A DNA stretch of 64,000 nucleotides, taken from Corynebacterium sp. P3-F1. GTDB lineage: Bacteria > Actinomycetota > Actinomycetes > Mycobacteriales > Mycobacteriaceae. The number at the start of each line of letters is the position of its first letter. Within the stretch, counting starts at the first letter, position 1. The stretch is taken from the NCBI RefSeq assembly GCF_030503635.1, contig NZ_CP129965.1, positions 1,550,001 through 1,614,000 of the forward strand, given 5' to 3'. Positions 37,262 to 46,671 of the stretch are shown piece after piece. A model generated the notes under the pieces. It was not told where the DNA came from. It saw only the letters and a list, made by a program, of their open reading frames with translations, and did no database searches. A program made the translations under genes and the position numbers.

Positions 37262-38725
37262 CTACTTTTCTTGTGGTTCGTTCGCCGCGCTATTGGGCGG
37301 CGTTGCCAGGTCGTGGCTCACGTGGATTACAGCGCGGAGAGCGTTCTTGATTTCATCGAGCGTTAACGTTGGGTCCAGAATGGTGAACTTCATCAGGTGG
37401 CGTTCGCCGATACGGGTCACGGCGATGGCGGCGGTGCCGGATGCATAGAGTGCTTCGCGGATGGGCTCGGCGAGCTCGCCGAACGGGTCGCTGCAAAGCG
37501 AAAAGAGCACGGTGCTCAGATGGGGTTGTTCGTAGAGTTCGAGCTCGGCCATTTCGTCGTCGTGCTCAATCGCGTGCGCGGTGTCGCGTGCGAGCGTGAT
37601 GACGGCATCAAACGCGGCTCCAAAAGCTTCGGGCCCAACGGTTCTCAGTGTCACCCAGAGCTTGAGAGCGTCGAAACGCCGAGAGGTTTGCAGCGAGTAG
37701 TCGGCGAGGTTAAGTTGTGGTGCTTCGGCCGGGTTGAGGTAGTCGGCGTGTACACGCGTAGCGGAGAGGTCAGCGGCGTGGCGCAGCAGCACCGCTGAGC
37801 AAGCCAGGGGCTGAAAGAAGGTCTTGTGGAAGTCGATGGTCACGCTGTCAGCCCGGTCGATGCCGCGAAGAAGCTCCGCGTGGGTGGCAGAAAAGCACGC
37901 AGCCCCGCCGTAGGCGGCATCGACGTGGAGGTGCACCCCTTCCGCCTGGCACACCTCGGCGACGGAGGCGAGCGGGTCGATCAGTCCGCGGTCCGTTGTT
38001 CCTGCCGTGGCGACCACGGCCGCGGGCACGAGACCGTCCTGCCTAGCGCGAGTGATGGCGGTGTTTAGCTCTTTCGGTTCCATGCTGACGCTGACGAAGT
38101 TGTCTTCTGCGATACCGAGAAGATCCGCCGCGCGGCGCACCGAGTAGTGCGCCTCGGGTGAAGCGAAAAAGGCGAGTGAACCTATAGGCGCATTAGCCCG
38201 AGCTTTGTTGCGTGCGATGGTCAGTGCCTGCAGGTTGGATTGGGTACCGCCGGAGGTGAACACGCCGTTGGAGGAATTAGGAAAGCCAACGGCGCGACTC
38301 ACCCAGCGGATCAGACGTTGCTCGATGAATGCCGCCGAACCGGCCTGGTCCCAGGATTCCACCGCGGTGTTAAGCGAGGTGGCCAGAACATCCGCGGCGA
38401 CGGCGGGCAAGGCAATCGGGCAATTCAAATGGGAAAGGTAACCGGGGTGGTGGTAAAAAACCGCGCTGTCGAGCCAAATCTCACGAAGCTCCGCGAGGAC
38501 AAGGTCGAGTTGGTTGAGTGGGGCGGCGAGGTCAACGCCGTTGAGCTGCTCGGTAGCCCTGCAGGTGTCGGGCGGGGGAACGGGGTGCTGTGCTCCGTAG
38601 ATTGCCTGAGCGGCGAGGGACGTTGCTTGGTCGAGAGCAGCACTGAACTCCCCCGCCGTCGCACCGCGCCCGACGAGATGCGGACCGATGTCGGTAGACG
38701 GGGAATGCTCAAAGTTGGAGGGCAT
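37262..38725 (-). CDS. PLP-dependent amino-acid decarboxylase (group II), first siderophore gene
   Basis: 487 residues. Group II fold: GVFTSGGTQSNLQALTIARN, HYSVRRAADLLGI, HLHVDAAYGGAACFS, and the PLP Lys in TIDFHKTFFQPLACSAVLLR. Relatives include lysine decarboxylases (DesA), diaminobutyrate decarboxylases and glutamate/tyrosine decarboxylases. The neighbours suggest lysine to cadaverine for a hydroxamate siderophore, but diaminobutyrate cannot be excluded. The ATG lies 19 bases from an iron box and has no clear ribosome site, so the mRNA may be nearly leaderless. Confidence 0.88.
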   Translation of the reverse strand: MPSNFEHSPSTDIGPHLVGRGATAGEFSAALDQATSLAAQAIYGAQHPVPPPDTCRATEQLNGVDLAAPLNQLDLVLAELREIWLDSAVFYHHPGYLSHLNCPIALPAVAADVLATSLNTAVESWDQAGSAAFIEQRLIRWVSRAVGFPNSSNGVFTSGGTQSNLQALTIARNKARANAPIGSLAFFASPEAHYSVRRAADLLGIAEDNFVSVSMEPKELNTAITRARQDGLVPAAVVATAGTTDRGLIDPLASVAEVCQAEGVHLHVDAAYGGAACFSATHAELLRGIDRADSVTIDFHKTFFQPLACSAVLLRHAADLSATRVHADYLNPAEAPQLNLADYSLQTSRRFDALKLWVTLRTVGPEAFGAAFDAVITLARDTAHAIEHDDEMAELELYEQPHLSTVLFSLCSDPFGELAEPIREALYASGTAAIAVTRIGERHLMKFTILDPTLTLDEIKNALRAVIHVSHDLATPPNSAANEPQEK

Positions 38726-38743
38726 GAACCAACATTAACATAC

Positions 38744-38762
38744 TAAGGTTTGGCTAACCTCA
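38744..38762. promoter_or_regulatory. DtxR iron box of the siderophore biosynthesis operon
   Basis: TAAGGTTTGGCTAACCTCA matches 15 of 19 positions of TTAGGTTAGCCTAACCTAA. It lies 19 bases before the decarboxylase start, where binding would block the leftward promoter. DtxR represses such genes when Fe(II) is plentiful. Confidence 0.85.
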
Positions 38763-39037
38763 CTCTAGGGGCTGTTGAAGAGAATGCTGAAAAGCAGGGT
38801 GATCTCTTCGTGCGCATGCATCGTCACGCCTCGGCAGTCATCCAGGTCACGGTCAGCGAACGGGAAGCGTGATAGTAGTTACCGTTTCATGGTTTAACCT
38901 GAACACCTGCTAGGGTGAACAAGTCGCTTGTGTCCGGCGCTCGTTTTGTGTGCGCTGGCCGCAATGAAAGCTTGTAAAAAGTTACTGTCCACTACCTCCC
39001 GCGGCAGCCATTCCGGTCGGGGGAGCCAGGAGGCCAC
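38763..39037 (+). promoter_or_regulatory. secY upstream region
   Basis: No gene. A candidate extended -10 (TGCTAGGGT, 38908-38916) lies ~120 bases before secY and probably drives secY-adk-map. Confidence 0.45.
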
Positions 39038-40369
39038 GTGTCAGCCATTGTTCAGGCGTTCAAGGATGCCGATCTACGTAAGAAGATCCTGATCACTATT
39101 GCGCTGATCATTCTCTACCGGATCGGCGCGCAGATCCCGACTCCGGGTGTCGATTACGGTGTGATCGCCGAGCGCCTGAAAGCGCTCACCGAAGGCAACG
39201 ACGCCAATATTTTCTCGGTGATCAGTCTCTTCTCGGGCGGCGCTCTGCTGCAGCTGTCAATATTCGCGATCGGGATCATGCCGTACATTACGGCGTCGAT
39301 CATCGTGCAGCTGCTCACCGTCGTCATTCCGCGCTTTGAGGAGCTGAAGAAGGAGGGCCAGTCCGGACAAGCGAAGATGACGCAGTACACGCGCTATCTG
39401 ACTGTTGCGCTGGCATTGTTGCAGTCCTCCGGCATCGTGGCGCTGGCTGACCGGGAGCAGCTTCTTGGCCAGGGCGTGCCGGTTCTCGTGGAGGACCGGA
39501 GCCTGTGGACGCTGGCGATGATGGTCATCGTGATGACGTCGGGTGCCGTTTTGATCATGTGGCTCGGTGAGATCATCACGGAAAAGGGCGTTGGTAACGG
39601 TATGTCGTTGCTGATCTTTGCCGGTATCGCAACCCGCATTCCGACGGACGGCGCGAATATCCTGCGCCAGTCGGGCCCTGTCGTTTTCGCGGTGGTTGTC
39701 GCGGCGGCGATCCTCCTCGTCGTCGGCATCGTCTTCATCGAGCAGGGGCAGCGCCGCATCCCGGTCCAATACGCGAAGCGCATGGTGGGCCGCCGCCAGT
39801 ACGGTGGCACGTCGACCTACCTTCCGTTGAAGGTTAACCAGGCCGGTGTTATCCCGGTGATCTTCGCGTCCTCCCTGATGTACGTGCCAGTGTTGATCAC
39901 TCAGATCGTCAACTCCAACAAGCCGACTCCGCCGGACAATTGGTGGATGTCCACTGTTATGGCGTGGCTGCAGAACCCGGCTTCGTGGCAGTACATCCTC
40001 ACCTATTTCGTGCTGATCATCTTCTTCGCCTACTTCTACGTTTCCATTCAGTACGACCCGTACGAGCAGGCGGACAACATGAAGAAGTACGGTGGCTTCA
40101 TCCCCGGCATTCGCCCGGGCCGACCGACGGCCGAGTACCTGGCGTTCGTGATGAACCGTCTGCTCTTCGTCGGTGCGATTTACCTCGGTTTGATCGCTAT
40201 TCTCCCGAATATCGCGATCGACCTTGGCATCAGCGGAAGCGGCGGAGCCGGGGGAACGACCGCCTTTGGCGGCACAGCTATCCTGATTATGGTCTCCGTG
40301 GCCCTGACCACGGTCAAGCAAATTGAATCCCAGCTACTGCAATCCAACTACGAAGGACTGTTGAAATAA
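39038..40369 (+). CDS. secY: Preprotein translocase subunit SecY
   Basis: 443 residues, ten membrane helices; the channel of the Sec translocon. Conserved: [14 protein letters not shown] in helix 1, the plug region with [31 protein letters not shown] as [16 protein letters not shown], and [18 protein letters not shown] in the cytosolic loop. GTG start with GGGAGCCAGGAGG upstream. Its stop overlaps the adk start (TAATG). In many bacteria secY follows rplO directly; here 11.7 kb of accessory DNA intervenes. Confidence 0.98.
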   Translation: MSAIVQAFKDADLRKKILITIALIILYRIGAQIPTPGVDYGVIAERLKALTEGNDANIFSVISLFSGGALLQLSIFAIGIMPYITASIIVQLLTVVIPRFEELKKEGQSGQAKMTQYTRYLTVALALLQSSGIVALADREQLLGQGVPVLVEDRSLWTLAMMVIVMTSGAVLIMWLGEIITEKGVGNGMSLLIFAGIATRIPTDGANILRQSGPVVFAVVVAAAILLVVGIVFIEQGQRRIPVQYAKRMVGRRQYGGTSTYLPLKVNQAGVIPVIFASSLMYVPVLITQIVNSNKPTPPDNWWMSTVMAWLQNPASWQYILTYFVLIIFFAYFYVSIQYDPYEQADNMKKYGGFIPGIRPGRPTAEYLAFVMNRLLFVGAIYLGLIAILPNIAIDLGISGSGGAGGTTAFGGTAILIMVSVALTTVKQIESQLLQSNYEGLLK

Positions 40370-40914
40370 TGCGTCTCGTTCTCCTCGGCCCTCCCGGTGC
40401 CGGCAAAGGCACCCAGGCAGCGATTCTTTCTGAGAAGCTGAACATTCCGCACATCTCCACGGGCGATCTGTTCCGCGCAAACATCGGTGAAGGCACTCCG
40501 CTGGGCAAAGAAGCCAAGGAGTACATCGACGCGGGCAAGCTTGTTCCCACCGATGTCACCGCACGCATGGTGGAGGAGCGCCTCAACGAGGATGACGCAC
40601 GGAACGGCTGGCTTCTCGACGGCTTCCCGCGCACTGTTGAACAGGCGGAGATCCTCGAAGAGCTTCTGTCGCGCAACGGCCAAGAACTTGATGGTGTCCT
40701 GAACTTCCAGGTCGACGAGGATGTTGTCGTGGAGCGCATGCTCGCACGCGGTCGCGCGGACGACAACGAGGACACGATCCGTACGCGACTGCAGGTGTAC
40801 CGCAACGAGACTGCTCCGCTGATCGACCACTACGGCGACGCGATCATCAACATCGTCGCCGAGGGCGACGTCGACGAGGTCAACGCTCGCGCAATGGAGC
40901 GCCTTCAGCGCTAA
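40369..40914 (+). CDS. adk: Adenylate kinase
   Basis: 181 residues, short form. Converts ATP + AMP to 2 ADP. P-loop [11 protein letters not shown] at residues 7-17, GDLFRANI (AMP site), [11 protein letters not shown], and [15 protein letters not shown] where longer enzymes have a LID insertion. The short LID without zinc Cys residues is normal for actinobacteria. Coupled to secY. Confidence 0.98.
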   Translation: MRLVLLGPPGAGKGTQAAILSEKLNIPHISTGDLFRANIGEGTPLGKEAKEYIDAGKLVPTDVTARMVEERLNEDDARNGWLLDGFPRTVEQAEILEELLSRNGQELDGVLNFQVDEDVVVERMLARGRADDNEDTIRTRLQVYRNETAPLIDHYGDAIINIVAEGDVDEVNARAMERLQR

Positions 40915-40941
40915 CGGATACGACACTCTAAAGGTTCTCGC

Positions 40942-41739
40942 ATGCTGTTCGGCCGCAAGAAATCCATCCCGGCAAAGTCACCGGGCGAGCTCGACGCGAT
41001 GGAAGCGGCTGGCCGTATCGCCGGCATTGCGCTTCGCGAGGTACGTGAAGCGGCTGCTCCCGGAGTCTCTACCGCTGAGCTGGACCGTGTCGCCGAAACC
41101 GTGATCCGCGATCACGGGGCAGTGCCGACCTTCAAGGGGTACAACGGCTTTCCCGGCTCCATTTGCGCATCGGTGAATGAAGTCGTGGTTCACGGAATCC
41201 CAAGCGCTGACATTGTTCTCGCAGAGGGCGATCTCGTGTCCATTGACTGCGGCGCTACCCTTGACGGCTGGGTGGGCGACTCTGCTTGGAGTTTCGGGGT
41301 GGGGGTGCTAGCGGACGACGTCGATAAGCTGAATCGGGCGACCCGCCAAGTCTTGCTCGAAGGATTGCAAGCAATGGTGCCAGGTAACCGGCTCTCCGAT
41401 GTCTCCTATGCCCTTGAAACGGCGACTCGCCGGGCGGAGACGGATTTCGGCGTGAAGCTCGGCATCCTTGACGGCTACGGTGGCCACGGTATCGGCCGCG
41501 AAATGCATGAGGATCCTTACTTGCATAATGAAGGCCGTCCCGGCCGCGGCCCGCTCATCGCAGCGGGATCCGTGCTGGCTATCGAGCCGATGCTGATTCT
41601 GGGCGGCGAGACCGATTCGGATGTCCTCGATGACGACTGGACAGTGGTCACAGCGGATAGAGCGCCCGCCGCGCACTGGGAACACACCGTGGCTGCGACG
41701 GAGATTGGTCCCCGAATCCTCACCCCTCGAGCGGCATGA
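40942..41739 (+). CDS. map: Methionine aminopeptidase, type I
   Basis: 265 residues. Removes the N-terminal Met from nascent proteins. Metal ligands are visible in [19 protein letters not shown] (two Asp), [16 protein letters not shown] (His) and LAIEPM (Glu). [10 protein letters not shown] carries the substrate His. Third gene of secY-adk-map; 27-base gap from adk. Confidence 0.97.
   Translation: MLFGRKKSIPAKSPGELDAMEAAGRIAGIALREVREAAAPGVSTAELDRVAETVIRDHGAVPTFKGYNGFPGSICASVNEVVVHGIPSADIVLAEGDLVSIDCGATLDGWVGDSAWSFGVGVLADDVDKLNRATRQVLLEGLQAMVPGNRLSDVSYALETATRRAETDFGVKLGILDGYGGHGIGREMHEDPYLHNEGRPGRGPLIAAGSVLAIEPMLILGGETDSDVLDDDWTVVTADRAPAAHWEHTVAATEIGPRILTPRAA
41319..41329 (-). repeat. 11-mer GCTTATCGACG, copy 10
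   Basis: Inside map; the coding strand reads Val-Asp-Lys. Confidence 0.8.
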
Positions 41740-41798
41740 AACAAGGGAGTTCAGTCAGTAATCACAGTTTTTGCCAACGAGGCAGTATACTTCCCAGC

Positions 41799-42602
41799 AT
41801 GTCGTACTCTCCGCGTAACGCACGCCAGACCACTCGTTCCCGTTTTGTTCGCCGAGCGGGCTCGCTAGTCGGGAGCGCTGGTATTGCAGCCGCTCTCGTG
41901 ATGACCCCGGCTATCGCAGAGGCCGCTCCAGCGATCCCTGCCCCGGCAGCGTCCAGCAATTCCCCGTTCCTGCAGCAGGCGGAAAAGAGCCTCCAGGCTG
42001 CGTCGATGCAGGTCACCACCAACGCTCGCAACGCGGTGTGGGACGCCCGCAACGCGCTTCGCGCCCAGGCTACCGCGATCTCGCGCGGTAACAAGGCACT
42101 GGAAAAGCAGCTTCACGACGGTATCGATGGCATCGTCGAAGCCATGGCGCCGGGCCTGATCGCCGAGCGCACCCCGAAACCGAAGCCGGAGCCCGCTCCC
42201 AAGCCGGCACCGAAACCCGCTCCGAAACCGGCCGCCAAACCGAACGCCCAGCCGACAGGTTGTGCTCCGAGTGCGCGTGCATGTGTCGACTTGAAGAACC
42301 AGCGCACGTGGCTGCAGCGCGACGGCAAGATTACTTACGGCCCAGTGCGGATGGCCTCTGGCAAGCCGGGACAGGAGACCCCGAAGGGATTCCACTATGT
42401 AAACCGTAAGGTCAAGGACGAGATCTCATACGAGTTCAACAACGCCCCAATGCCGTACGCCACTTATTTCACCCACAACGGAATTGCGTTCCACCAGGGT
42501 GACCCGTCTATCAAGTCCGCAGGTTGCATTCGTATGTACCGCGCTGATGCTGAGACGTACTTCAATTCCCTGAACGTCGGCGACCAGGTTCACGTTTTCT
42601 AG
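41799..42602 (+). CDS. L,D-transpeptidase (YkuD domain), secreted
   Basis: 267 residues from ATG 41799. The signal peptide has a basic N-region (RSRFVRRAGS) and hydrophobic core, with cleavage near AIAEAAPA (~residue 45). A helical stretch (about 55-120) and a Lys/Pro/Ala-rich linker (about 125-150) follow, then a YkuD domain. The catalytic motif is HQGDPSIKSAGCIRM, with Cys243. It forms 3-3 cross-links in peptidoglycan. The linker suggests it reaches across the wall. A strong terminator follows. The frame extends upstream into map but without homology. Confidence 0.9.
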   Translation: MSYSPRNARQTTRSRFVRRAGSLVGSAGIAAALVMTPAIAEAAPAIPAPAASSNSPFLQQAEKSLQAASMQVTTNARNAVWDARNALRAQATAISRGNKALEKQLHDGIDGIVEAMAPGLIAERTPKPKPEPAPKPAPKPAPKPAAKPNAQPTGCAPSARACVDLKNQRTWLQRDGKITYGPVRMASGKPGQETPKGFHYVNRKVKDEISYEFNNAPMPYATYFTHNGIAFHQGDPSIKSAGCIRMYRADAETYFNSLNVGDQVHVF

Positions 42603-42625
42603 CACGCGTCCGACCCAGCGGCCTC

Positions 42626-42664
42626 ATCCTCCCGAGCCTATACTTTTGAGCTTGGGAGGATTTT
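42626..42664 (+). terminator. Terminator after the L,D-transpeptidase
   Basis: ATCCTCCCGAGC (42626-42637) with GCTTGGGAGGAT (42650-42661), one G-T wobble, 12-nt loop, then TTTT. Confidence 0.88.
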
Positions 42665-42691
42665 GCTTTACCGCAGGTAGAGGGCTACAGT
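42663..42691 (+). promoter_or_regulatory. Predicted sigma-A promoter of infA
   Basis: TTGCTT (42663-42668), 17-bp spacer, TACAGT (42686-42691), ~100 bases before infA. The -35 overlaps the T-run of the preceding terminator. Confidence 0.6.
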
Positions 42692-42791
42692 GGTCTGGTG
42701 GTGTGCGGGAAAATCCCAGCACGCTACAAGCAATTGACTCAAATACGTCAGGCACCAGCGGTTTTCTCGCGGTGCCGGGAAAGCGGAGTGT

Positions 42792-43010
42792 ATGGCTAAA
42801 GAAGGCGCAATCGAGGTCGAGGGCCGCATTATTGAGCCCTTGAAGAACGCAATGTTCCGTGTCGAACTGGACAACGGGCACGAAGTTCTCGCGCACATTA
42901 GCGGCAAGATGCGCCAGCACTACATCCGCATCCTCCCCGAGGACCGAGTCGTCGTGGAGCTCTCCCCGTACGACTTGGAGCGCGGACGTATCGTTTACCG
43001 CTACAAGTAG
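42792..43010 (+). CDS. infA: Translation initiation factor IF-1
   Basis: 72 residues, single OB fold that occupies the A site during initiation. [20 protein letters not shown] and [20 protein letters not shown] are diagnostic. No rpmJ follows; the next gene is rpsM after a 218-base leader. Confidence 0.98.
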   Translation: MAKEGAIEVEGRIIEPLKNAMFRVELDNGHEVLAHISGKMRQHYIRILPEDRVVVELSPYDLERGRIVYRYK

Positions 43011-43228
43011 TAGACGGCTACGAGTCAGTCGCACTGACAGAAGCCTCCTTTCTCACAGACTGTGACGTTGCGCGTCGAGCGTGACGCCGGTCCATGCAAC
43101 CTCCGGCTGCGGTGGCTGGAGCCACGTGAACCACGGCCCAATCGTCCGGGACGGTCCGGACACAAGTGCCGCGTGGCGTGGACGAGTGGGGAGAAAACCA
43201 CCGAAACAACCTGAAAGGCACGTACCAC

Positions 43229-43597
43229 ATGGCACGTCTAGCTGGTGTCGACCTGCCGCGCAACAAGCGCATGGAGGTCGCACTTACCTACATCTATGGA
43301 ATCGGCCCTGCCCGTTCCAAGGAGCTGCTCGAGAAGACGGGCATCTCTCCTGACCTGCGCACCGACAACCTGACCGATGATCAGGTCGCCGCTCTTCGTG
43401 ATGTCATTGAGAACTCGTGGAAGGTCGAGGGTGACCTCCGCCGCGAGGTCCAGGCTGACATCCGCCGCAAGATCGAAATCGGCTCCTACCAGGGCCTGCG
43501 TCACCGTCGCGGACTGCCGGTCCGCGGCCAGCGCACCAAGACCAACGCGCGTACCCGCAAGGGACCGAAGAAGACCATCGCAGGAAAGAAGAAGTAA
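43229..43597 (+). CDS. rpsM: 30S ribosomal protein S13
   Basis: S13 lies at the 30S head-50S bridge. 122 residues from ATG 43229 ([20 protein letters not shown]); the upstream in-frame extension is not S13. [10 protein letters not shown] is seen as [13 protein letters not shown], and [20 protein letters not shown] closes it. AAAGGCA lies upstream. Confidence 0.97.
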   Translation: MARLAGVDLPRNKRMEVALTYIYGIGPARSKELLEKTGISPDLRTDNLTDDQVAALRDVIENSWKVEGDLRREVQADIRRKIEIGSYQGLRHRRGLPVRGQRTKTNARTRKGPKKTIAGKKK

Positions 43598-43600
43598 CCT

Positions 43601-44008
43601 ATGCCACCGAAGACTCGCTCCGCTGCTGCGCGCCGCTCCGGTCGCCGCGTAGCCAAGAAGAATGTGGCCGCAGGCCACGCGTACATCAAGTCCACCTTTA
43701 ACAACACCATCGTGTCCATCACGGACCCGAACGGCGCTGTGATCTCCTGGGCATCCTCCGGCCACGTCGGCTTCAAGGGTTCCCGCAAGTCCACCCCGTT
43801 CGCCGCTCAGATGGCTGCCGAGAACGCTGCCCGCAAGGCAATGGACCACGGTATGAAGAAGGTCGACGTCTTTGTCAAGGGTCCGGGCTCCGGCCGTGAG
43901 ACCGCAATCCGTTCCATCCAGGCCGCTGGCCTGGAGGTGTCCTCGATCTCCGACGTGACGCCGCAGCCGTTCAATGGTTGTCGTCCGCCGAAGCGTCGTC
44001 GCGTTTAA
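43601..44008 (+). CDS. rpsK: 30S ribosomal protein S11
   Basis: S11 forms part of the platform near the E site. 135 residues. [34 protein letters not shown] and the C-terminal [13 protein letters not shown] are diagnostic. Three bases after rpsM. Confidence 0.98.
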   Translation: MPPKTRSAAARRSGRRVAKKNVAAGHAYIKSTFNNTIVSITDPNGAVISWASSGHVGFKGSRKSTPFAAQMAAENAARKAMDHGMKKVDVFVKGPGSGRETAIRSIQAAGLEVSSISDVTPQPFNGCRPPKRRRV

Positions 44009-44039
44009 CTGGTGAGATAAGGAAAAGAGGTAATAAACC

Positions 44040-44645
44040 ATGGCTCGTTATACCGGCCCTGCTACCCGTAAGTCTCGCCGCCTGCGTGTCGACCTTGTCG
44101 GCGGCGACATGTCATTCGAGCGCCGTCCCTACCCTCCGGGGCAGGCTGGCCGCGCCCGCGTCAAGGAATCTGAGTACCTGCTGCAGCTCCAGGAGAAGCA
44201 GAAGGCCCGTTACACCTACGGTGTGATGGAGAAGCAGTTCCGCCGCTACTACGAGGAGGCGAACCGCCTCCCGGGCAAGACCGGCGACAACCTGCTGGTT
44301 CTGCTGGAGTCCCGCCTGGACAACGTTGTGTACCGCGCCGGCCTGGCACGTACTCGCCGTCAGGCACGTCAGCTGGTCTCCCACGGCCACTTCACGGTCA
44401 ACGGCAAGAAGACCAACGTGCCGTCCCACCGCGTGACCCAGTACGACATCATTGATGTGCGTGACAAGTCCCGCAACATGCTTTGGTTCGAAGAGGCTCA
44501 GGACGCGCTGGTCGACTCCGTCGTCCCGGCGTGGCTCCAGGTCGTTCCAGACACCCTGCGCATCCTCGTGCACCAGCTGCCCGAGCGCGCTCAGATCGAC
44601 GTTCCGCTGCAGGAGCAGCTCATCGTCGAGCTTTACTCGAAGTAA
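44040..44645 (+). CDS. rpsD: 30S ribosomal protein S4
   Basis: S4 nucleates 30S assembly. 201 residues, zinc-free N-terminus. RYTGPATRKSRRLRVDL starts it and the S4 RNA-binding domain is LDNVVYRAGLARTRRQARQL then HFTVNGKKTNVPS. AAGAGG upstream. A copy of the repeated 11-mer follows 48 bases after the stop. Confidence 0.98.
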   Translation: MARYTGPATRKSRRLRVDLVGGDMSFERRPYPPGQAGRARVKESEYLLQLQEKQKARYTYGVMEKQFRRYYEEANRLPGKTGDNLLVLLESRLDNVVYRAGLARTRRQARQLVSHGHFTVNGKKTNVPSHRVTQYDIIDVRDKSRNMLWFEEAQDALVDSVVPAWLQVVPDTLRILVHQLPERAQIDVPLQEQLIVELYSK

Positions 44646-44693
44646 CATCGAAGTTCCGCGCATTGCGGTGCTTCGGGGCGTCGAAAAGCAATT

Positions 44694-44704
44694 GCTTATC
44701 GACG
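44694..44704 (+). repeat. 11-mer GCTTATCGACG, copy 11
   Basis: Intergenic between rpsD and rpoA. Confidence 0.85.
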
Positions 44705-44791
44705 CATCCTTCAACTGTCATCCGTGTCGGCGGCTCAACCACCGGCACCCTCTACGGCGTCAAATAGCGGTCGCCGGAAAAGGAGAAGTCC

Positions 44792-45805
44792 ATGCTCATC
44801 TCACAGCGTCCTCAGCTCACCGAGGAATACATCGACACCAACCGCTCGAAGTTCGTCATCGAGCCGCTCGAGCCCGGTTTCGGTTACACCCTTGGTAACT
44901 CTCTTCGCCGCACGTTGCTGTCGTCCATCCCGGGCGCAGCCGTGACCTCCATCAAGATCGACGGTGTGCTCCACGAGTTCACCACGATCAACGGTGTGAA
45001 GGAGAACGTCTCTGAGATCATCCTCAACGTGAAGAACTTGGTTCTGTCCTCCGACTCTGACGAGCCGGTGGTCATGTACCTGTCCAAGGAAGGCCCGGGC
45101 GACATCACGGCCGCAGACATCGATCTGCCGGCCGATGTCACCGTGCACAACCCGGACCTGCACATCGCTTCGCTCAACGAGCAGGCGCGCCTGGAGATGG
45201 AGCTCGTTGTCGAGCGCGGCCGCGGCTATGTTCCGGCCATGACCAACTCCGGCGGCGAGATCGGCCGTATCCCGGTCGACCAGATCTACTCGCCGGTGCT
45301 GAAGGTCTCTTACAAGGTTGAGGCGACCCGTGTTGAGCAGCGTACCGACTTTGACAAGCTGATCATCGATGTGGAGACCAAGAACTCCATGTCCGCCCGC
45401 GACGCCCTCGCGTCCGCCGGCTCCACCCTCGTTGAACTGTTCGGCCTCGCACGCGAGCTGAACACCGCAGCCGAGGGCATCGAGATCGGCCCGTCCCCGC
45501 AGGAGACGGAGTACATCGCCGCGTACAACATGCCGATTGAGGACCTGAACTTCTCCGTGCGTTCCTACAACTGCCTGAAGCGCCAGGAAATCCACACGGT
45601 CGGTGAACTTGCCGAGTGCACCGAGTCTGACCTGCTGGACATCCGCAACTTCGGTCAGAAGTCCATCAACGAGGTCAAGATCAAGCTGGCTTCGCTGGGG
45701 CTGACCCTCAAGGACGCTCCGGAGGACTTCGATCCCACCCAGATCGAGGGCTACGACGCTGAGACCGGCGACTTTGTCGACAGCGGCATGGATGACGCCG
45801 AGTAA
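44792..45805 (+). CDS. rpoA: RNA polymerase alpha subunit
   Basis: 337 residues. The N-terminal assembly domain has [21 protein letters not shown] and the C-terminal domain has [20 protein letters not shown] then [19 protein letters not shown] (DNA- and activator-binding). AAAGGAGAAG precedes the ATG. A 146-base gap from rpsD may contain an additional promoter. Confidence 0.99.
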   Translation: MLISQRPQLTEEYIDTNRSKFVIEPLEPGFGYTLGNSLRRTLLSSIPGAAVTSIKIDGVLHEFTTINGVKENVSEIILNVKNLVLSSDSDEPVVMYLSKEGPGDITAADIDLPADVTVHNPDLHIASLNEQARLEMELVVERGRGYVPAMTNSGGEIGRIPVDQIYSPVLKVSYKVEATRVEQRTDFDKLIIDVETKNSMSARDALASAGSTLVELFGLARELNTAAEGIEIGPSPQETEYIAAYNMPIEDLNFSVRSYNCLKRQEIHTVGELAECTESDLLDIRNFGQKSINEVKIKLASLGLTLKDAPEDFDPTQIEGYDAETGDFVDSGMDDAE

Positions 45806-45916
45806 ACAACGCGCACTGACACTGACGTTTCAATGAACACCGTTTCCCCGGTCTCGTCGAACTAGCCGCCACCCGGCAGTTCCGTAGAGTCCGCGAAACA
45901 ACACGAGGAGTAAACA

Positions 45917-46483
45917 ATGCCTACCCCGAAGAAGGGCCCGCGTCTCGGCGGTTCGGCTAGCCACCAGAAGCACATTCTGTCTAACCTGGCCAGCCAACTG
46001 TTCGTGAACGGCGCCATCACCACCACCGAGGCCAAGGCCAAGGTGCTGCGTCCGTACGCAGAGAAGCTGATCACCAAGGCTAAGTCCGGTTCGGTCGCCG
46101 ACCGCCGCGCAGTGGCTAAGGACATCCCGAACAAGGATGTCGTTTCGTACCTGTTCAACGAGCTCGCTCCGAAATTCGAGAACCGTGCAGGTGGCTACAC
46201 CCGTACCATCAAGGTCGAGAACCGTAAGGGCGACAACGCGCCGATGGCCAACATCTCCCTCGTTCTCGAGGAGACCGTGACTTCCGAGGCGACCCGCGCT
46301 GCCCGCGCTGCTGCGTCCCAGCAGAAGGCCGCTGAGGCTGAGGCTGCGGAGGCCGAGGAGAAGGTCGAGGCTACCCCGGCTGAGACCGAAGCTCCGGTTG
46401 ATGCCGAGTCCAACGACTCCGCCGTCGCCGACGACACTGCTGAGGCTCCCGAGGTCCAGGAAACCGCCGAAGACGAGAAGTAA
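45917..46483 (+). CDS. rplQ: 50S ribosomal protein L17 with acidic C-terminal extension
   Basis: L17 lies near the tunnel exit. 188 residues against ~127 in E. coli. The core is standard: [55 protein letters not shown]. The last ~65 residues are Ala/Glu-rich and strongly acidic, an extension also seen in mycobacteria. Followed by a terminator and the nested inverted repeats. Confidence 0.97.
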   Translation: MPTPKKGPRLGGSASHQKHILSNLASQLFVNGAITTTEAKAKVLRPYAEKLITKAKSGSVADRRAVAKDIPNKDVVSYLFNELAPKFENRAGGYTRTIKVENRKGDNAPMANISLVLEETVTSEATRAARAAASQQKAAEAEAAEAEEKVEATPAETEAPVDAESNDSAVADDTAEAPEVQETAEDEK

Positions 46484-46506
46484 GAACTTCCAGCCTTTAG
46501 CGTAAA

Positions 46507-46540
46507 ACGCCCGTTCCCTTCCCGGGGAGCGGGTGTTTTT
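46507..46540 (+). terminator. Terminator after rplQ
   Basis: ACGCCCGTTCCC (46507-46518) with GGGAGCGGGTGT (46525-46536), including G-T wobbles, then a T-run to 46540. Confidence 0.85.
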
Positions 46541-46559
46541 CTGTTCATTGCAGCGGACC

Positions 46560-46652
46560 CCACTAGATGCGTGGTGAAGTTGGAAGCACATAGGTCATAT
46601 GCGAAACATGTGACCTGCAGGTTTCCGGAGGCGTTTCAGACACATCTAGTGG
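46560..46652. repeat. Nested inverted repeats between rplQ and truA
   Basis: Outer arms CCACTAGATG (46560-46569) and CATCTAGTGG (46643-46652) are a perfect 10-bp match, 73 bases apart. Inside lies a second hairpin, AGGTCATATG (46592-46601) with CATGTGACCT (46607-46616), one mismatch. Could be a small mobile-repeat scar, a structured leader of truA, or a protein-binding array. No T-run. Confidence 0.6.
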
Positions 46653-46671
46653 CACCATTTATTCTTGGGGC

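Noticed and set aside
43011..43228. rpmJ (L36) between infA and rpsM
   Set aside because: No frame encodes the short Cys-containing L36; the gene lies elsewhere in this lineage.
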